Source: Phoenix dactylifera
Lineage: Eukaryota; Streptophyta; Magnoliopsida; Arecales; Arecaceae
DNA: 64,000 bases
Direction: 5' to 3'
Assembly (NCBI RefSeq): GCF_009389715.1
Contig: NW_024068005.1
Location: 124,001-188,000 of the forward strand
The number at the start of each line of letters is the position of its first letter. The stretch's first letter is position 1. Of the stretch, positions 1 through 10,930 are shown piece after piece. The notes under the pieces are model-generated. The model worked only from the letters and a program-made list of their open reading frames with translations, was not told where the DNA came from and did not search any database. Made by a program: the position numbers and the translations under genes.

Positions 1-602
1 ATTGTTACAAATGGTATCAGAGTGAATTCGGCCCATAACCTATGTAGACTAGAGGACACTGCAGTGTGGGTTCATGGAGGCTGACCACGAGTCGATCGTG
101 GTAGTTGTAATTAGATTTGAATGAATTTGAACCCTTAGTTTGATGAGGACGTCAGGGCTTAAACGGAGGAAATATGTGAAAAACCGTGCGGGCGTGTGTT
201 TAGTCCCACATCGATTATTCGTCGAGGAGATCTTGGATACTTATACATGACTAAGAAACCCAAAAACTATCTTTCGGCTTGCCATTTTGGGTAAGGTCCT
301 AGGTTGTTACGAATGGTATCAGAGCAAACTTGGTTTATAGCCTATGTGGACTAGAAGAAAATGCAGCACAAATTTATGGAGGCTAACTACGGGCCAATCG
401 TGGTGTTTGTGATTTGATTTGAATGGATTTGAACCTTTAGCCTGATGAGGACTTCAGAGCTTCAACGGAGAGAATATGTGAGGATCCGTGCGGTGTAGTC
501 CCACATCGGTTATTCACCGGATAGATCTTGGGTGCTCGAGATCAAGGAATCTAAATAATACCTTCCGGCTGGCCATTTTGGGTGAGATCTTGAGTTGCTA
601 CA
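1..602 (+). mobile_element. Tandem TRIM-type retrotransposon array (LTR end, internal, LTR, internal, LTR)
   Basis: Two internal segments (about 10-174 and 312-476) alternate with short LTRs (about 175-311 and 477-602). Each internal segment starts right after an LTR end with a primer-binding site for initiator tRNA-Met (TGGTATCAGAG, at about 11 and 314) and ends in a purine-rich tract (around 165-174 and 463-476). The LTRs are about 130 bp, begin TGTGA and share the block AGTCCCACATCG. There is no coding capacity, as expected of TRIM elements. The LTR-int-LTR-int-LTR order implies unequal recombination between copies. The left end lies outside the window, so the target-site duplication cannot be checked. 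Confidence 0.75.
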
Positions 603-837
603 CTAACTAGGTTAATTTTCTTGAGTCACTAATTCATGTTGCTCATTTGTTAATGCTATCCGATTCACCTTGACTTTAACCTTGACGGCTTTAGTTTTTG
701 ACTCGACTCAGCCAAGTCATAAGTTGTGACTCACTTGAGTTTTCCAACCTTATTATTGAAAGAAGCAAAAAACCATATCCACCTCTCTCTCTCTCCCTCC
801 CTCCCTCCCTCCCTCCCTCTCTTGCACGTGCGCATGC

Positions 838-841
<4 letters not shown>

Positions 842-894
<53 letters not shown>
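842..894. repeat. (AT)n microsatellite
   Basis: Uninterrupted AT dinucleotides, preceded by a CTCC/CT tract at 783-822. Short reading frames across it are artefacts of the repeat. Confidence 0.95.
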
Positions 895-898
<4 letters not shown>

Positions 899-988
899 TT
901 AATTGAATCATCCTAGCTAGTCTCACGTATTTATTAGTGTCTCAAGGTAATTAGTGTGCTTCAGTTTTCTCCTAGTTGGAAGAACGGC

Positions 989-1000
989 ACCAAATGTATT

Positions 1001-1045
<45 letters not shown>

Positions 1046-1061
1046 TAAACCAAATGTATTG
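989..1061 (-). mobile_element. Ultra-truncated poly-A retro-insertion with 13-bp target-site duplication
   Basis: ACCAAATGTATTG occurs at 989-1001 and again at 1049-1061. Between them are only 41 T residues and GCTTAA. This is the expected outcome of target-primed insertion of a retroposon truncated to almost nothing but its tail, read on the minus strand. The TTTGCTTAAACC next to the T run resembles the junction of the SINE family seen at 48860 and 20643 (tail preceded by GGTTTAGC), so it may be a minimal copy of that family. Confidence 0.6.
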
Positions 1062-4000
1062 TTTGCACGAGCCCTTGGAAACTAGTATTGACCTATTTTT
1101 GTTTCAATTACAAGCACAAGCACTTCCAAGAGTTCGCGTGCGACAACTCAAAACTCTGAGAACACCTTAATGGGATTCAAACTTGCCACCTCATCTAAGG
1201 GAAAGGCAGTCACCAATTTAGGGTAAACACTAGTTGATAAGTGACATAAAAGTTGTAGATCTTAAAGAGAGCATCACAATATTTATTAGATTGACGTTGA
1301 ACATATTAAAAAATTGATGATCCCGCGTTTTGCCTGCTTTCATCTTCCATGTACGTAGATGTCGTAAAGCGCAGCAAGTGAACTACATTTTTGAAAGGAA
1401 ATATCATAGCATACGAACCGTCCCCAGTCTGAAAGAGTTGGGACATAAGAGTTATAAATTCTAGTATCTTATATCTCATCAGCAGTGGTAAATTTGGCAC
1501 TGACATGCTTCTGGTCTGGTTTGAGACAGCACTAGTTGCTTGTAAGGCCACAGAACCTAGGAAAAGACAGGCAAATTAAAGATAGAAGAAGCCAGACTTT
1601 AGTGGTGAAGGTTATAAATGAGTTGCTATCATCTAACATAACACCATAAACGTTCTTTCAGTTACCTCTGCCCAAACTTGCGTCATCCCAGAACCGGCAG
1701 ATACTACAAGCAAGTCTATATCCGGTGGTACGTACTGGAGTTAAAACCTGTACAAGAAAAATTAGAGAAGGCGACACGATGACTAGGAGAAAGTTTTAGT
1801 TATCGTTGTTTGGAAGCCATCACTCTTTTTCACATTCCGTGCTGGACCAGGAGAGTCCTCTATAAAGATTACGAGATCTTGGAAGATTACAGCATTAGGT
1901 TTTGGTCAATTATTGTTATTAGGGAGGAGAGACTACAATTGTTGAATGCCAGATGCATAGTTATGGACTTACAACCACACAATGTTATATATAATTGATG
2001 TTCGATGTTACTATATATATATATACACACACATATATATTTGAGTGTCCAATTATCTCCCCAAAGATACATATCTTATATATCGATTGGAAAGAAAAGG
2101 GAGGATTTTATGCCATGCGAGCAGCCGATAAGATATTTGAAGGAGACATGTCAGCAAAAGATAGAAGTAAAAGCCCAACTTATGCCGAGTGATATGTGTT
2201 GAATGTGCCAATACTAGCATTAATCCATACATATAGTCCACATTGTTGATAAAAAAAAAAAAGAAAGCTATAGTATGTTTTCATATTTTAGTGAATAAAA
2301 AGATGCATCAAGATCTAGCAATTAACCATTCTTGTTGATGAGCCGAATGTGTCTATTTTCTGGCTTAGGACAATCAGCTAGGGGACATTGTATGTCATGA
2401 TATATGGCAGTGGCAAGCAATAAAAGCAAGCCGTGTGGGAGTTCAACTCTTCATGTTTATATACTCATGTAGAGCTCTCAATTTTTACTATCTCAAGCAC
2501 ATTAGTACGTTAGAAAATCAATAAAGGCAATCCAATGAGGTGGATAATTGATACAAGAAATAAATTTCAAATGGACGTCTTCCACAAGTTCAGGGATTGT
2601 AAGATTCCACGACGGTACGTGCACGGTCAAGCTAATGTGATCCATGGGTTAGCCTTCACGATGGGCGACAACCTGACAGGTCCAAGCAATGTTGGTGGTC
2701 AAATTCGCCGGTGCAGCAGATGGACGGGATGGTGACTTAAATCTTTTCTTCTCGTGCATTAGAACTCTCCAGTCTCCATGTTGATCTGTTGTTCTCTCCC
2801 ATAGGGTCATTAGCTAGTGGGTTCCACCTACCAAACTCCGTGATGGACGATCCACTGCCAGCCACGTAATCCTGTTCTAGGTTGGCTGTACAGAAGCACC
2901 AGCCAACCTAAAAGTCAGTTTCATAATTGAATGACCATGTAGAGGTAGTCCTTCGTTTTTTCTTTTTAATAAATCAGTTAAAATAAACTAAACTAAAAGA
3001 ATACAAATATATCTATCAAAATCAAAAAATAAAATATTTTAACATCCAGCCAATTATCGTATTAATTTTTTTTAAATATGTAATATCTCAGGAGCAAGCA
3101 AAATAGGTATCATTCATCAGTAATACTGTAGAAAGGGATCAGATTTAGCATATATTTATGGTGATTATATGGTGGAGGATTTGATAAAAGCATCTCTTTT
3201 ATTTATTTTTAGACATGATCCGACGTACTTAGCTATAATGCTAGTTTTCTCTGTCGAGTATCCAATGCTGACGAGGTGCAATATTATGTCTCAAGTGGGT
3301 CTACGTTGACGGGTCAACGGAGGTGACCGGTCAAGGAATCAAGTTGTAGGGAAGGACCAAATTACAGGGTTGAGGGGTTTGGTTTGAGTCCACGATGGGT
3401 ACATCCATTAATGCTTGGTAAATTATGCAACCTTGGTTCCATGCACGACACTTGTCCTTTTGATGCCTAGTGTTCGGTGGCCACTCGGTTGATGGAACTG
3501 CAAGATTTGTCTTCTGTACCCCATGATTTAACTCAACTAGGATGACTTGCGTTCTTTGCAAGCAATGGATTTGAATAAATGGAGGATACATCTGTAGCTA
3601 ATGGTTGCAACGAACTTGTGCTTAGCTCAACCAATCTGACCTTCCAAACTAAGAGAAGGTGAGAAAAATTAAAGGAAGATTTTAAACACTTGCCTTTATG
3701 AAAAAAAAGGGAATGATATAAAGAGATATGGAGGGTAAAGGTATGAACCATTAACACAGAATAACCGCTTTAAAGATAGGACTGGAACAAGGTTGAAAGG
3801 TACATAGGTTGGAGGAAAATGGTGTAAATGGTTCCACCAAACATGTCCAACAACATGAAGCAACTCTTTTTAAAAGATAAAGAAACTAAATGGTGGTTCT
3901 AGGTGTCTATGTATTAAAGGCTCATTAATTGTTACAAGAACATTAATCGTGACCATGTGATGTGAGATTGATATATGTAAAGAATGAAATATAATTATAA

Positions 4001-5235
4001 TTGAATCAAATGAATTGTATTCTGAATGATAAACCTTCTAAATTAGTGCTAATAATTTTTGAACCTAATGTTGGTTCTGGCATTTATTGAAACTATACCG
4101 AGCTACCTCCTATTTCATCTCTTGGTCCTTTCTATGTTGGACCGGATGTAGGTTGCATAGACCTATATCCGACTCTATGACATATCCCAGACTCAAACGG
4201 TGCCTATAGCAATCTAGCGCTAAACAAGATTCTTAAAAATAAGCTTAATTGATCTATTCACGCTAAACATGTTCAAATGGTCCCATACTAAACTAATTAG
4301 ATGTACTCAACACTTTCAATAAGTTCATCAGAGATCATAAAATTCCCTATGATCTAATGATCAAATCATGCTCAAGAGCACCCATGGGCATATTTAGTAG
4401 CCCAAACCAAACAACATAACAGATCTATGTCCTCAACTGGAGTTGATAGGTCTAAAGGCAACCTAGATTTGCATTATATCGAAATAAAGGTGCAGCTTCA
4501 TCAAAGGGGCTAGATTAAGATTAACTAAAAAATTATATTTGTTAATTATCTTTTCTATAATCCAAATTATATATCGAGGGGAGAGAGAGAGAGAGAGTAG
4601 TGCCATACTGCCATCTCCACCAATATTTCCCCAAACACCTCACCCATCAGTACCTTAGCCTAACCAGCCCTCTAACCCTCTTCTAACGTCTCCGTTCTTG
4701 CGCATCCCGTTCACACGTCCTCCCAAATGACACAAACCCTCCTTCCCAGCTCTCTCTCTCTCTCTCTTCAACTTTGACCGGCTACCGCCTATCAACGGCC
4801 CCCACCGGGACCCACCACCTTTGCAATCTCTGGAGGATCTTTTAAGTGGAAACGTGAGCTAAAGCCGCCCTCTCTTTTAGACAGAAGCTACAAAGGACCA
4901 CCTCCTCCTTTCCTCTTCCCTCTTCTCTCTCTTCCCTTCCCAAACCCCCCCACCCCTTCCACCTATCAAAGATCGAACATGCCAACTCCGAGATCTTATG
5001 TTTAGATCAAACACCAAAAAGAAACCCACCCAAAAGAACCTTTCTCCCCTTCTTTCTCCTCCTCCTCCTCCTCCTCCTCCTCCCATCCTATGTGCTGAGA
5101 TCCGCTCTCATTAAAGAGGCAGTACTTTCTGCAACTCCCTCTTCTAGGATGATCACCCCATTTCCCTCTTAATTACTCCTTCTCCAGAAGGAATCTATCT
5201 CTCCACTCCTTTTTGCCTCGTATTCTCTCTCCTTC

Positions 5236-6498
5236 ATGGATTCCGCAAACAGCGGCAGCATCCAGTCCTCCAGCGGCGGCGACGAGGAGTACGACTCCCG
5301 TGCCGACTCCATCTCCGCCCTCTTCTACCCCACCTCCTCCTCGTCCTCCGCCGCCGCCGCCGCCGCAGCTGCCGCCTCCCTCCCACCTCCTCCCCCTTCC
5401 TCCTCCTCCTCCTCGTCCCACCACCCTAACCCCTCCTCCTTCTTCGACTCCTTCTCCTTCCTCGACTCCTCCCCTCTCCTCCCCCTCGACTCCTCCTCCT
5501 CCCCCTGGCCTCCACGCCCCCTCCGCCCCTCCCCCGTTCCCACCCCCGACTTCCCCCATCTCAACTCCTCCCTTCCTCGCGGTCCACCAATCGTTCAATC
5601 TTCGGTGCAGCAGCCGCCCGAGAATTCCACCGCCATCGCCGCACCGCCGCGGAGCTCCAAGAAGCGCTCCCGCGCCTCGCGCCGTGCCCCGACCACCGTC
5701 CTCACCACCGACACCTCCAACTTCCGTGCCATGGTCCAAGAATTCACCGGCATCCCGTCCCCTCCCTTCGGCGCCGCCGCCTCCCCCTTCTCCCGCTCCC
5801 GCTTCGATCTCTTCCATTCCTCCTCCTCGCCCTCCTCCCTTGCCCCTCCTTACCTCCTCCGCCCTTTCCCCCAGAAACCCCCCGCCTTAGCTTCTCCCAA
5901 CCCTTCATCATCTGCTACCACCATTACTGCTATAATCGATGCTCTTGCTTCTACTACTAATACCATTTCTAATGCCAAGGCCAGCGCTACCATTCCCATA
6001 ACTAGCGCTCCTGCTAGTATGGCTAATTCTACTCCAACTAATAATAACTACCAACTGCCTTCGCCTGATCCTGGCCTTGCCAGCCAAAACCAGTCTCTCT
6101 TCAACCTTCAAAGCCAAGGCCCCGTCATCAACTTCCAATCCCTCCTCACCCAGAAGTACACTCTCCCCACCGCGTCACCGGCCTTCGCCACGAGGCCGCA
6201 GGCCGTTATTCCATCGCCGGAGTTCGGTTCGAGAGAGCTTGGACTCCCGCCGGGGCTTATCAGGTCGGAGGGCGTGCAGTCGGGCTGGGCTGGTGCGTCG
6301 GGGCCGGATGGCGGTGAGCAAGCTCGACTGAGGCCGGTGGTCGGAGGGAACGATAATGGCGCGCAGCAAAGGGTGAGCAGCTGCAAGTTCAACTACTCTG
6401 GGCCAGGTTCGTCGGAGCTCAATGGGGAGAAGGGGTCGGAGGGCGTGGCGGCGCGGGGCGAGGGTATGGTGGACTCGTGGATTTGTTCTTCTGATTAG
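5236..6498 (+). CDS. VQ-motif protein, nuclear WRKY cofactor (JAV1/VQ22-like)
   Basis: Intronless 420-residue protein with the VQ motif FRAMVQEFTG at residues 163-172, matching the family pattern FxxxVQxxTG. VQ proteins are plant nuclear cofactors that bind WRKY transcription factors through this motif and tune defence and jasmonate responses. A basic KKRSRASRR stretch (residues 142-150) immediately before the motif looks like a nuclear localisation signal. The N-terminal 130 residues are low complexity (Ser, Ala and Pro runs) and the tail ends DSWICSSD. The block around the motif and the tail recall the subgroup containing Arabidopsis JAV1/VQ22, but that assignment is from memory and tentative. 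The start is the first in-frame ATG after a pyrimidine-rich leader. A W-box lies about 460 bp upstream, consistent with WRKY feedback. The first half is extremely C-rich, the second half more balanced. Long frames on the other strand and other phases are shadows of the Pro/Ser repeats. Confidence 0.9.
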   Translation: MDSANSGSIQSSSGGDEEYDSRADSISALFYPTSSSSSAAAAAAAAASLPPPPPSSSSSSSHHPNPSSFFDSFSFLDSSPLLPLDSSSSPWPPRPLRPSPVPTPDFPHLNSSLPRGPPIVQSSVQQPPENSTAIAAPPRSSKKRSRASRRAPTTVLTTDTSNFRAMVQEFTGIPSPPFGAAASPFSRSRFDLFHSSSSPSSLAPPYLLRPFPQKPPALASPNPSSSATTITAIIDALASTTNTISNAKASATIPITSAPASMANSTPTNNNYQLPSPDPGLASQNQSLFNLQSQGPVINFQSLLTQKYTLPTASPAFATRPQAVIPSPEFGSRELGLPPGLIRSEGVQSGWAGASGPDGGEQARLRPVVGGNDNGAQQRVSSCKFNYSGPGSSELNGEKGSEGVAARGEGMVDSWICSSD

Positions 6499-7471
6499 GA
6501 GATATTTATGAATAGGTGCAGGCAAAGAGGAAGGAGGAAAGGCAAGCTCTTGTTTACTTCTTGGAGCTATATATGGCTGGTACTAGTTAGTATACACCCC
6601 TCTCTTCTTTTTATCTCCGCTTTTATTTGCATGTAAATAGGGTTTCTCTTGTGATGAGTTCTCTTTATCATTATACAACCTACAACGACTTGTTCGATAA
6701 CAGTTTTGGTGGGCTTCCTTGTGTCTTTATCTTTGTTTGAAGTGCATCTCATTTCCCTTGTTTCTTTGTGGATGTGATCTCTTTGGACATTGTTACACCA
6801 GAGAGAGACTTCGTGGATGTGGTTTTTGGACGTTGTTATACTCCTACGGAAGAAGGGGAAGCAGGGGATGGACAAGAGAGTATGCTTTGTAGGTTTGGTC
6901 TTCGGACACCGTTCTAATGAGAGGGACAGAGGGAGAGGCCATGAAGAATATAGAGGTGGTGGAATATTTGATGTTTGAGAGGAAGTAGGCATGGTTTCTT
7001 GTGCTCAGCTTCCATGCTTGTTCTTGGGCTACAAAATATTAGTATTTCTATACCTTTGGCTCGTGGTGCGGGAGTGATTGGTGGCGAGATTTGGGAAATC
7101 GTTATCCGCCAAGATGTGAAAAATTTGGAACAGGAGTGCCTCTCAGCCTTGAGCATGAAACAAAAGGGCCATGAAGGGAAGCGTGTTCTTTAGAGGCTTC
7201 TTCTAACTGCTCCACATGAAAGTTTCTCTAGAACGCGCTCTACCCAATAAACAACAGCAGCAGCAACAACCATATCTTCGCAGCAACCAGTCAAACTAGT
7301 AAAATAAACAAAAGGATCAGTCTAGTGGTATGCTGTTCATTTAAAAAATCCGGGGTCCAATAAGCCTATGGTACGAATGGTTCCATACAAAATTAATAGC
7401 TCAAGCCTGATCCTTAATTTTCATTTCTTTTCTTCGGTTTTTGGGAAACTACGCCTTCGGAATGATAGAAA

Positions 7472-7538
<67 letters not shown>

Positions 7539-8284
7539 GAGATCAGATCTCCTTTTTAGAATGATCTGGGGGATGATTAGCCACTGGTTTTTGGGAGACT
7601 GGGCAAGGAGAGAAAAGGTAAATTGTTTATTGTTTTTTGAATCAAAATTGATTGATTTTACAAAAGTGGAGATGATTAGGTATGGGATTTGGGGTGTTGG
7701 GAGGGGAGCCTTTGAGGTGTGACATGTGACCCTTATATTGAAATCATGGTGGCCCATGGCAGGGAATAATCTGTTCTATAGCAATGATGGCTTTCCCCTT
7801 CCCCCTCCGATGGTCATGTGAGGGAGACCTCTTGAGGGCTGCTTAAAGGGGAAGGATGGGGGGGGCTCCCCAATCCCCATCTCTCCCTCTCCATCCTCTC
7901 TACAGAAAGAGACCTACAATTTAGAGCCAAACTAAAAAGATACCAAGCTTTTCAGTATCTAAAAGGTCTGGCAACCATACACTCTCTTAGAAAGCAGGTA
8001 TTCTCATGCCAACTTATTGTAAGAGCGGCAAATCAAGACATGGTCATAGGTATGGAGGGAAAAGAACAGGATGTAACAGACCATTCAGACCCTTTCCCTT
8101 ACTAAACCCTATGATGGTTAACTAAAACCTAAGGGGTTGGAAATTGAAAAAAAAAAAAAATAAAGGAAGAAGACTTGGGTGTGAGGAAGAATCTCATGAA
8201 GAAAAATTAGTACCACACATGTTTATGATCATTAACATAAATGAAAACTAAAACTAAAGAGACCCTGGACCTCTAGTAACCCCT
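6499..8284. other. VQ gene 3' flank and intergenic DNA
   Basis: Presumed 3' UTR of the VQ gene followed by non-coding DNA. An AATAAA hexamer occurs near 7246 but may be chance. A compound (CT)n(CA)n microsatellite occupies 7472-7534. No gene recognised. Confidence 0.5.
7472..7534. repeat. Compound (CT)n(CA)n microsatellite
   Basis: About 12 CT units pass directly into about 18 CA units. Frames through it code only for dipeptide repeats. Confidence 0.95.
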
Positions 8285-8608
8285 TTTTTTTTCCCTAGAC
8301 AATAGGAGGGGGGAGAGGAAACCTCATCCGCGTAGCAGCCCTTACTGGGCCTCCCTTCCACCAGGAAATGTTCGATGTGGGTAGAAATTTTTGTTCATAC
8401 TCTTTCGATTCGTGAGTCACCCTATGTGTGAATACGTCACCCCAATGCCATCTCAGTGCCAGCTGGACCAGATAGCATTCCCATCGAGCGTGTCCAGATG
8501 GGGGACATTCGGTCTCCAACATTTAATCGACGTCCGCATGTTTTAAATATGAACCATGCTAGTAGAAGCAAAACTTCATTCCAACTATGTTACCATCTTG
8601 GTGGCTTA
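8285..8608 (-). mobile_element. SINE, old diverged copy (minus strand)
   Basis: Begins with a T run (8285-8294, the poly-A tail of a minus-strand insertion) and runs into sequence clearly homologous, with many substitutions, to the copies at 20643-21032 and 48860-49279. Shared blocks include CGCGTAGCAGCCC, TTTAATCGACGTCC and, at the 5' end, CCATCTTGGTGGC. The tRNA-like head is at the right end. No clean target-site duplication was found, consistent with age. Confidence 0.8.
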
Positions 8609-9090
8609 AGCGTGTGCTGCAAATTGTGATAGGAATTCCTAACAAGGTAAACAAAAGTTTTTGCTCACATTGGATTGCAAAGTGAGGTGTTTTTTCCAGC
8701 GTGACGTGCACCAAATTGAGGTGTGAGTGTGGGGTAACAAAAGCAACCCACCAACTAAAGTCAAGTGGGCATAATTACTGCAACCAGACTGGCAAGTACA
8801 TGGAGCTCTGTCCCTGCTTTTGTCCCCTTACCATGTCCACTGGATCTAGATCAGATGATTCCTGTCAAATTATATCATAGGTCGATCATCAGAATAACTG
8901 GCTTCGCAACCAAAGGTGCCAAATATGCTTATCTTAGGAGAAACAAAAGTTTTAGCCTAGGATGAGGTTTGCATGTGACTAAGTTAGCAGCATTATGTTG
9001 CTCCCCTCAAATGAATCACGCCATTGGACGTGCTTTTAGCATCTATGGATGCAAGCTGGTAGTCAGTTCTTTTCTATTTTTTTAATTAAA

Positions 9091-9530
9091 TTTGTAACAA
9101 TTCAATAAAATTTATAACAATTCAGATTTTCATTCAAAAAAAAAGCTATCCAGAAGTTATTATTTGAGTTTTTTAATTCTATATAAGTATCCAAAATTCA
9201 CTAAGCGAATAACCGATATAGGACTAAATACTTGTTCGCATGGCTTCTCACATACTTCCTCCATTTAAATCCCGACGTTTTCAATTCAAATCTAATCACA
9301 AGTACCACGATCGGCCCGTGGTCAGCCCTAATGGATCTATACCGCAGTGTCTCTTGGTCCACATAAATAATAAGTCGGATATGCCCTGATACTATTTGTA
9401 ACAATTAAAGACGTATCTTATTAAAAAGACTAGCCGGAAGTTATTATCTCGGTATTTGATCCTATATAAGTACTCAAGATCTATCCAATAAATAACTGAT
9501 ATAGAACTAAACACAAATCCGTATAAAATT
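9091..9530 (-). mobile_element. TRIM-type element, minus strand, both LTRs present
   Basis: Two related ~130-bp LTRs (about 9105-9243 and 9397-9530) share GAAGTTATTAT, CTATATAAGTA and an AATAACYGATATAG block. They flank an internal region with the same conserved core as the array at 1-602, here reverse complemented (GATCGGCCCGTGGTCAGCC). The primer-binding site is degraded (GATACTATTTGTAACAA, around 9388-9404). TATATAAG in each LTR is a possible TATA box. The two LTRs differ at many sites, so the insertion is old. Confidence 0.7.
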
Positions 9531-10740
9531 TATTAAATTAATTTTAAATAAATATATTTTTGAGCACCAAAAAAATAAAACATCCAACACCTAGTATCCA
9601 TCGCAGCGTTCATAAAGTAAATCCCGTGTGTCATCAGGCTCTTTTTTATCTTTAATAATCTACTCTCTTTCTCTCTCTCACACACACACATCTGGATAGA
9701 TACTTTCGAGTAGAATTTAAACTCTGATGTAGACAAGAATTATTTTACGGACAAGACTCTTTGCCAACTTTTGGCGTTGAAAGGTAAGCCCGTGGGAGTC
9801 TTTTAATATTTCGCTTAATTAGTAGTATATCTAACTATGTGATATAAGCTGTACGTAAGCTATGATGAAAGTAGACTGCGAGTTGACGCGACCGGTTCCG
9901 TGAGAAGATTCGGACCCATGAGAGGTGTGGCTTGGACCAACAAGGCTCCTGTTGACCTGACCCGGGAACAGTGCTCCGTTGACTGGTCAACGAAAGTGGA
10001 AGGGTGGTCCCCCAAGGAACTTCCCTCGAATTAAGATCATATGACGTTCATCCTGTAGGTGGCGCTTTGTTATTGTCCAGCATCATGGACCACAGCAAGT
10101 ACCATATACCCATCCGCCTACTACTAGCTCGAGGCTTTAGGGTTAGGTTGGAGTGAGGGTCAGGGTTAGGGTTAGGCTTAGGGCTAGGGTTAGCGTCAGC
10201 CAATGCGAATTCTCATTGTTTGAAATCCTACACTTGTCATCTTTTCCTTCCTGTCAACAAATATTGTTCCCTACAATTAATTTATTAATTTGTCGAATCA
10301 TAATATATTTTTTAAATAATGAAACTCCATATATATATCTATTATATATTATATTTAAAGATTGTTTAATCATACTTAGAATATGAAAGACTATATTGGT
10401 GATAAGAGTAGCTTTCTCAGGATGTGTGACCCTTTACAATTTCATTTTATTTTTATTTTTTTGTGTGCACGCATGTAATCAGGTGTGTAGCAGTGGAAGG
10501 GTCGCCTTTCTGAGTACCTTTATCCAACACGAGAGCTGGCGAGGGATGGAAATGAAGCAAAATACATCTAATTAGTGTGTGATCTCCAACATTACTCCAT
10601 TCCTTGATAAGTGTACAATTACATGGGGGATAAGCAAGCCACGTATCCATCACGATAATTTCCATCTGGAGGCCGGATTCGTGTAGACATATATTCATTC
10701 TCATATTTATTGGATGAATATTTTGTATTTATATATGATT
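9531..10740. other. Intergenic DNA
   Basis: No gene recognised. It contains a short CA/CT tract near 9665-9690, an inverted W-box pair at 9977-9992 with other TTGAC sites nearby, and an interstitial telomere-like tract at 10136-10195. Confidence 0.5.
10136..10195 (+). repeat. Interstitial telomere-like tract
   Basis: One TTTAGGG (the plant telomere unit) at 10136-10142 is followed by several GGGTTAG, AGGGTCAGGG and GGGCTAGGG variants over about 60 bp. The units are degenerate and mostly of the TTAGGG type. It is too short to be a former chromosome end and is more likely repair-derived or a chance-expanded G-rich tract. Confidence 0.5.
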
Positions 10741-10930
10741 AAAAAATTTAAATAATATATTTCAGTGAATTTTGTTAGATGAAATACTGAATTGTTATCG
10801 ATAGTATTGAAATGGTTTCTGCTTATGGCTCATATAGACTAGAAGATATCATGCTCGAGTCTATTTGGATTGGCCATGGGCTAATCATAATATTTATGGT
10901 GAAATTCTGGATCAGAACATAAGTGGAATT
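10740..10930 (+). mobile_element. TRIM fragment (degraded)
   Basis: A GAATTGTTATCGATAGTATTGAAA junction near 10789 is a decayed LTR end plus tRNA-Met primer-binding site. It is followed by the family's internal core (CATATAGACTAGAAGA, then GGCCATGGGCTAATC). No convincing downstream LTR was seen. Confidence 0.5.

Larger units (their letters stand above)
603..5235. other. Intergenic region and VQ gene promoter/5' leader
   Basis: I see no convincing gene here. It holds a CT/CTCC tract (783-822), an (AT)n microsatellite (842-894), a poly-T insertion flanked by a 13-bp repeat (989-1061), and a stretch at 2535-2700 that reads like the decayed end of a LINE RNase H domain (weak). There is an inverted W-box pair at 3304-3319, GA repeats near 4578-4596, CT repeats near 4750 and a TTTGACC W-box near 4774. 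From about 4860 the DNA is pyrimidine-rich, including a (TCC)n tract near 5056-5083, and is probably the 5' UTR of the VQ gene. Confidence 0.55.

Noticed and set aside
1306..1551. 81-codon minus-strand frame near 1.3-1.5 kb
   Set aside because: No motif, no flanking exon structure that I can support, and length expected by chance.
2535..2735. Possible RNase H tail (RYVHGQANVIHGLAF) in the left intergenic region
   Set aside because: Only a loose resemblance to the HxxREAN pattern over a short stretch. Too weak to annotate as its own feature.
5173..5890. Long minus-strand and alternative plus-strand frames (Gly/Glu- and Pro-rich) at the VQ gene
   Set aside because: Shadows of the (TCC)n-type codon runs in the VQ coding sequence, which itself carries the recognisable VQ motif.
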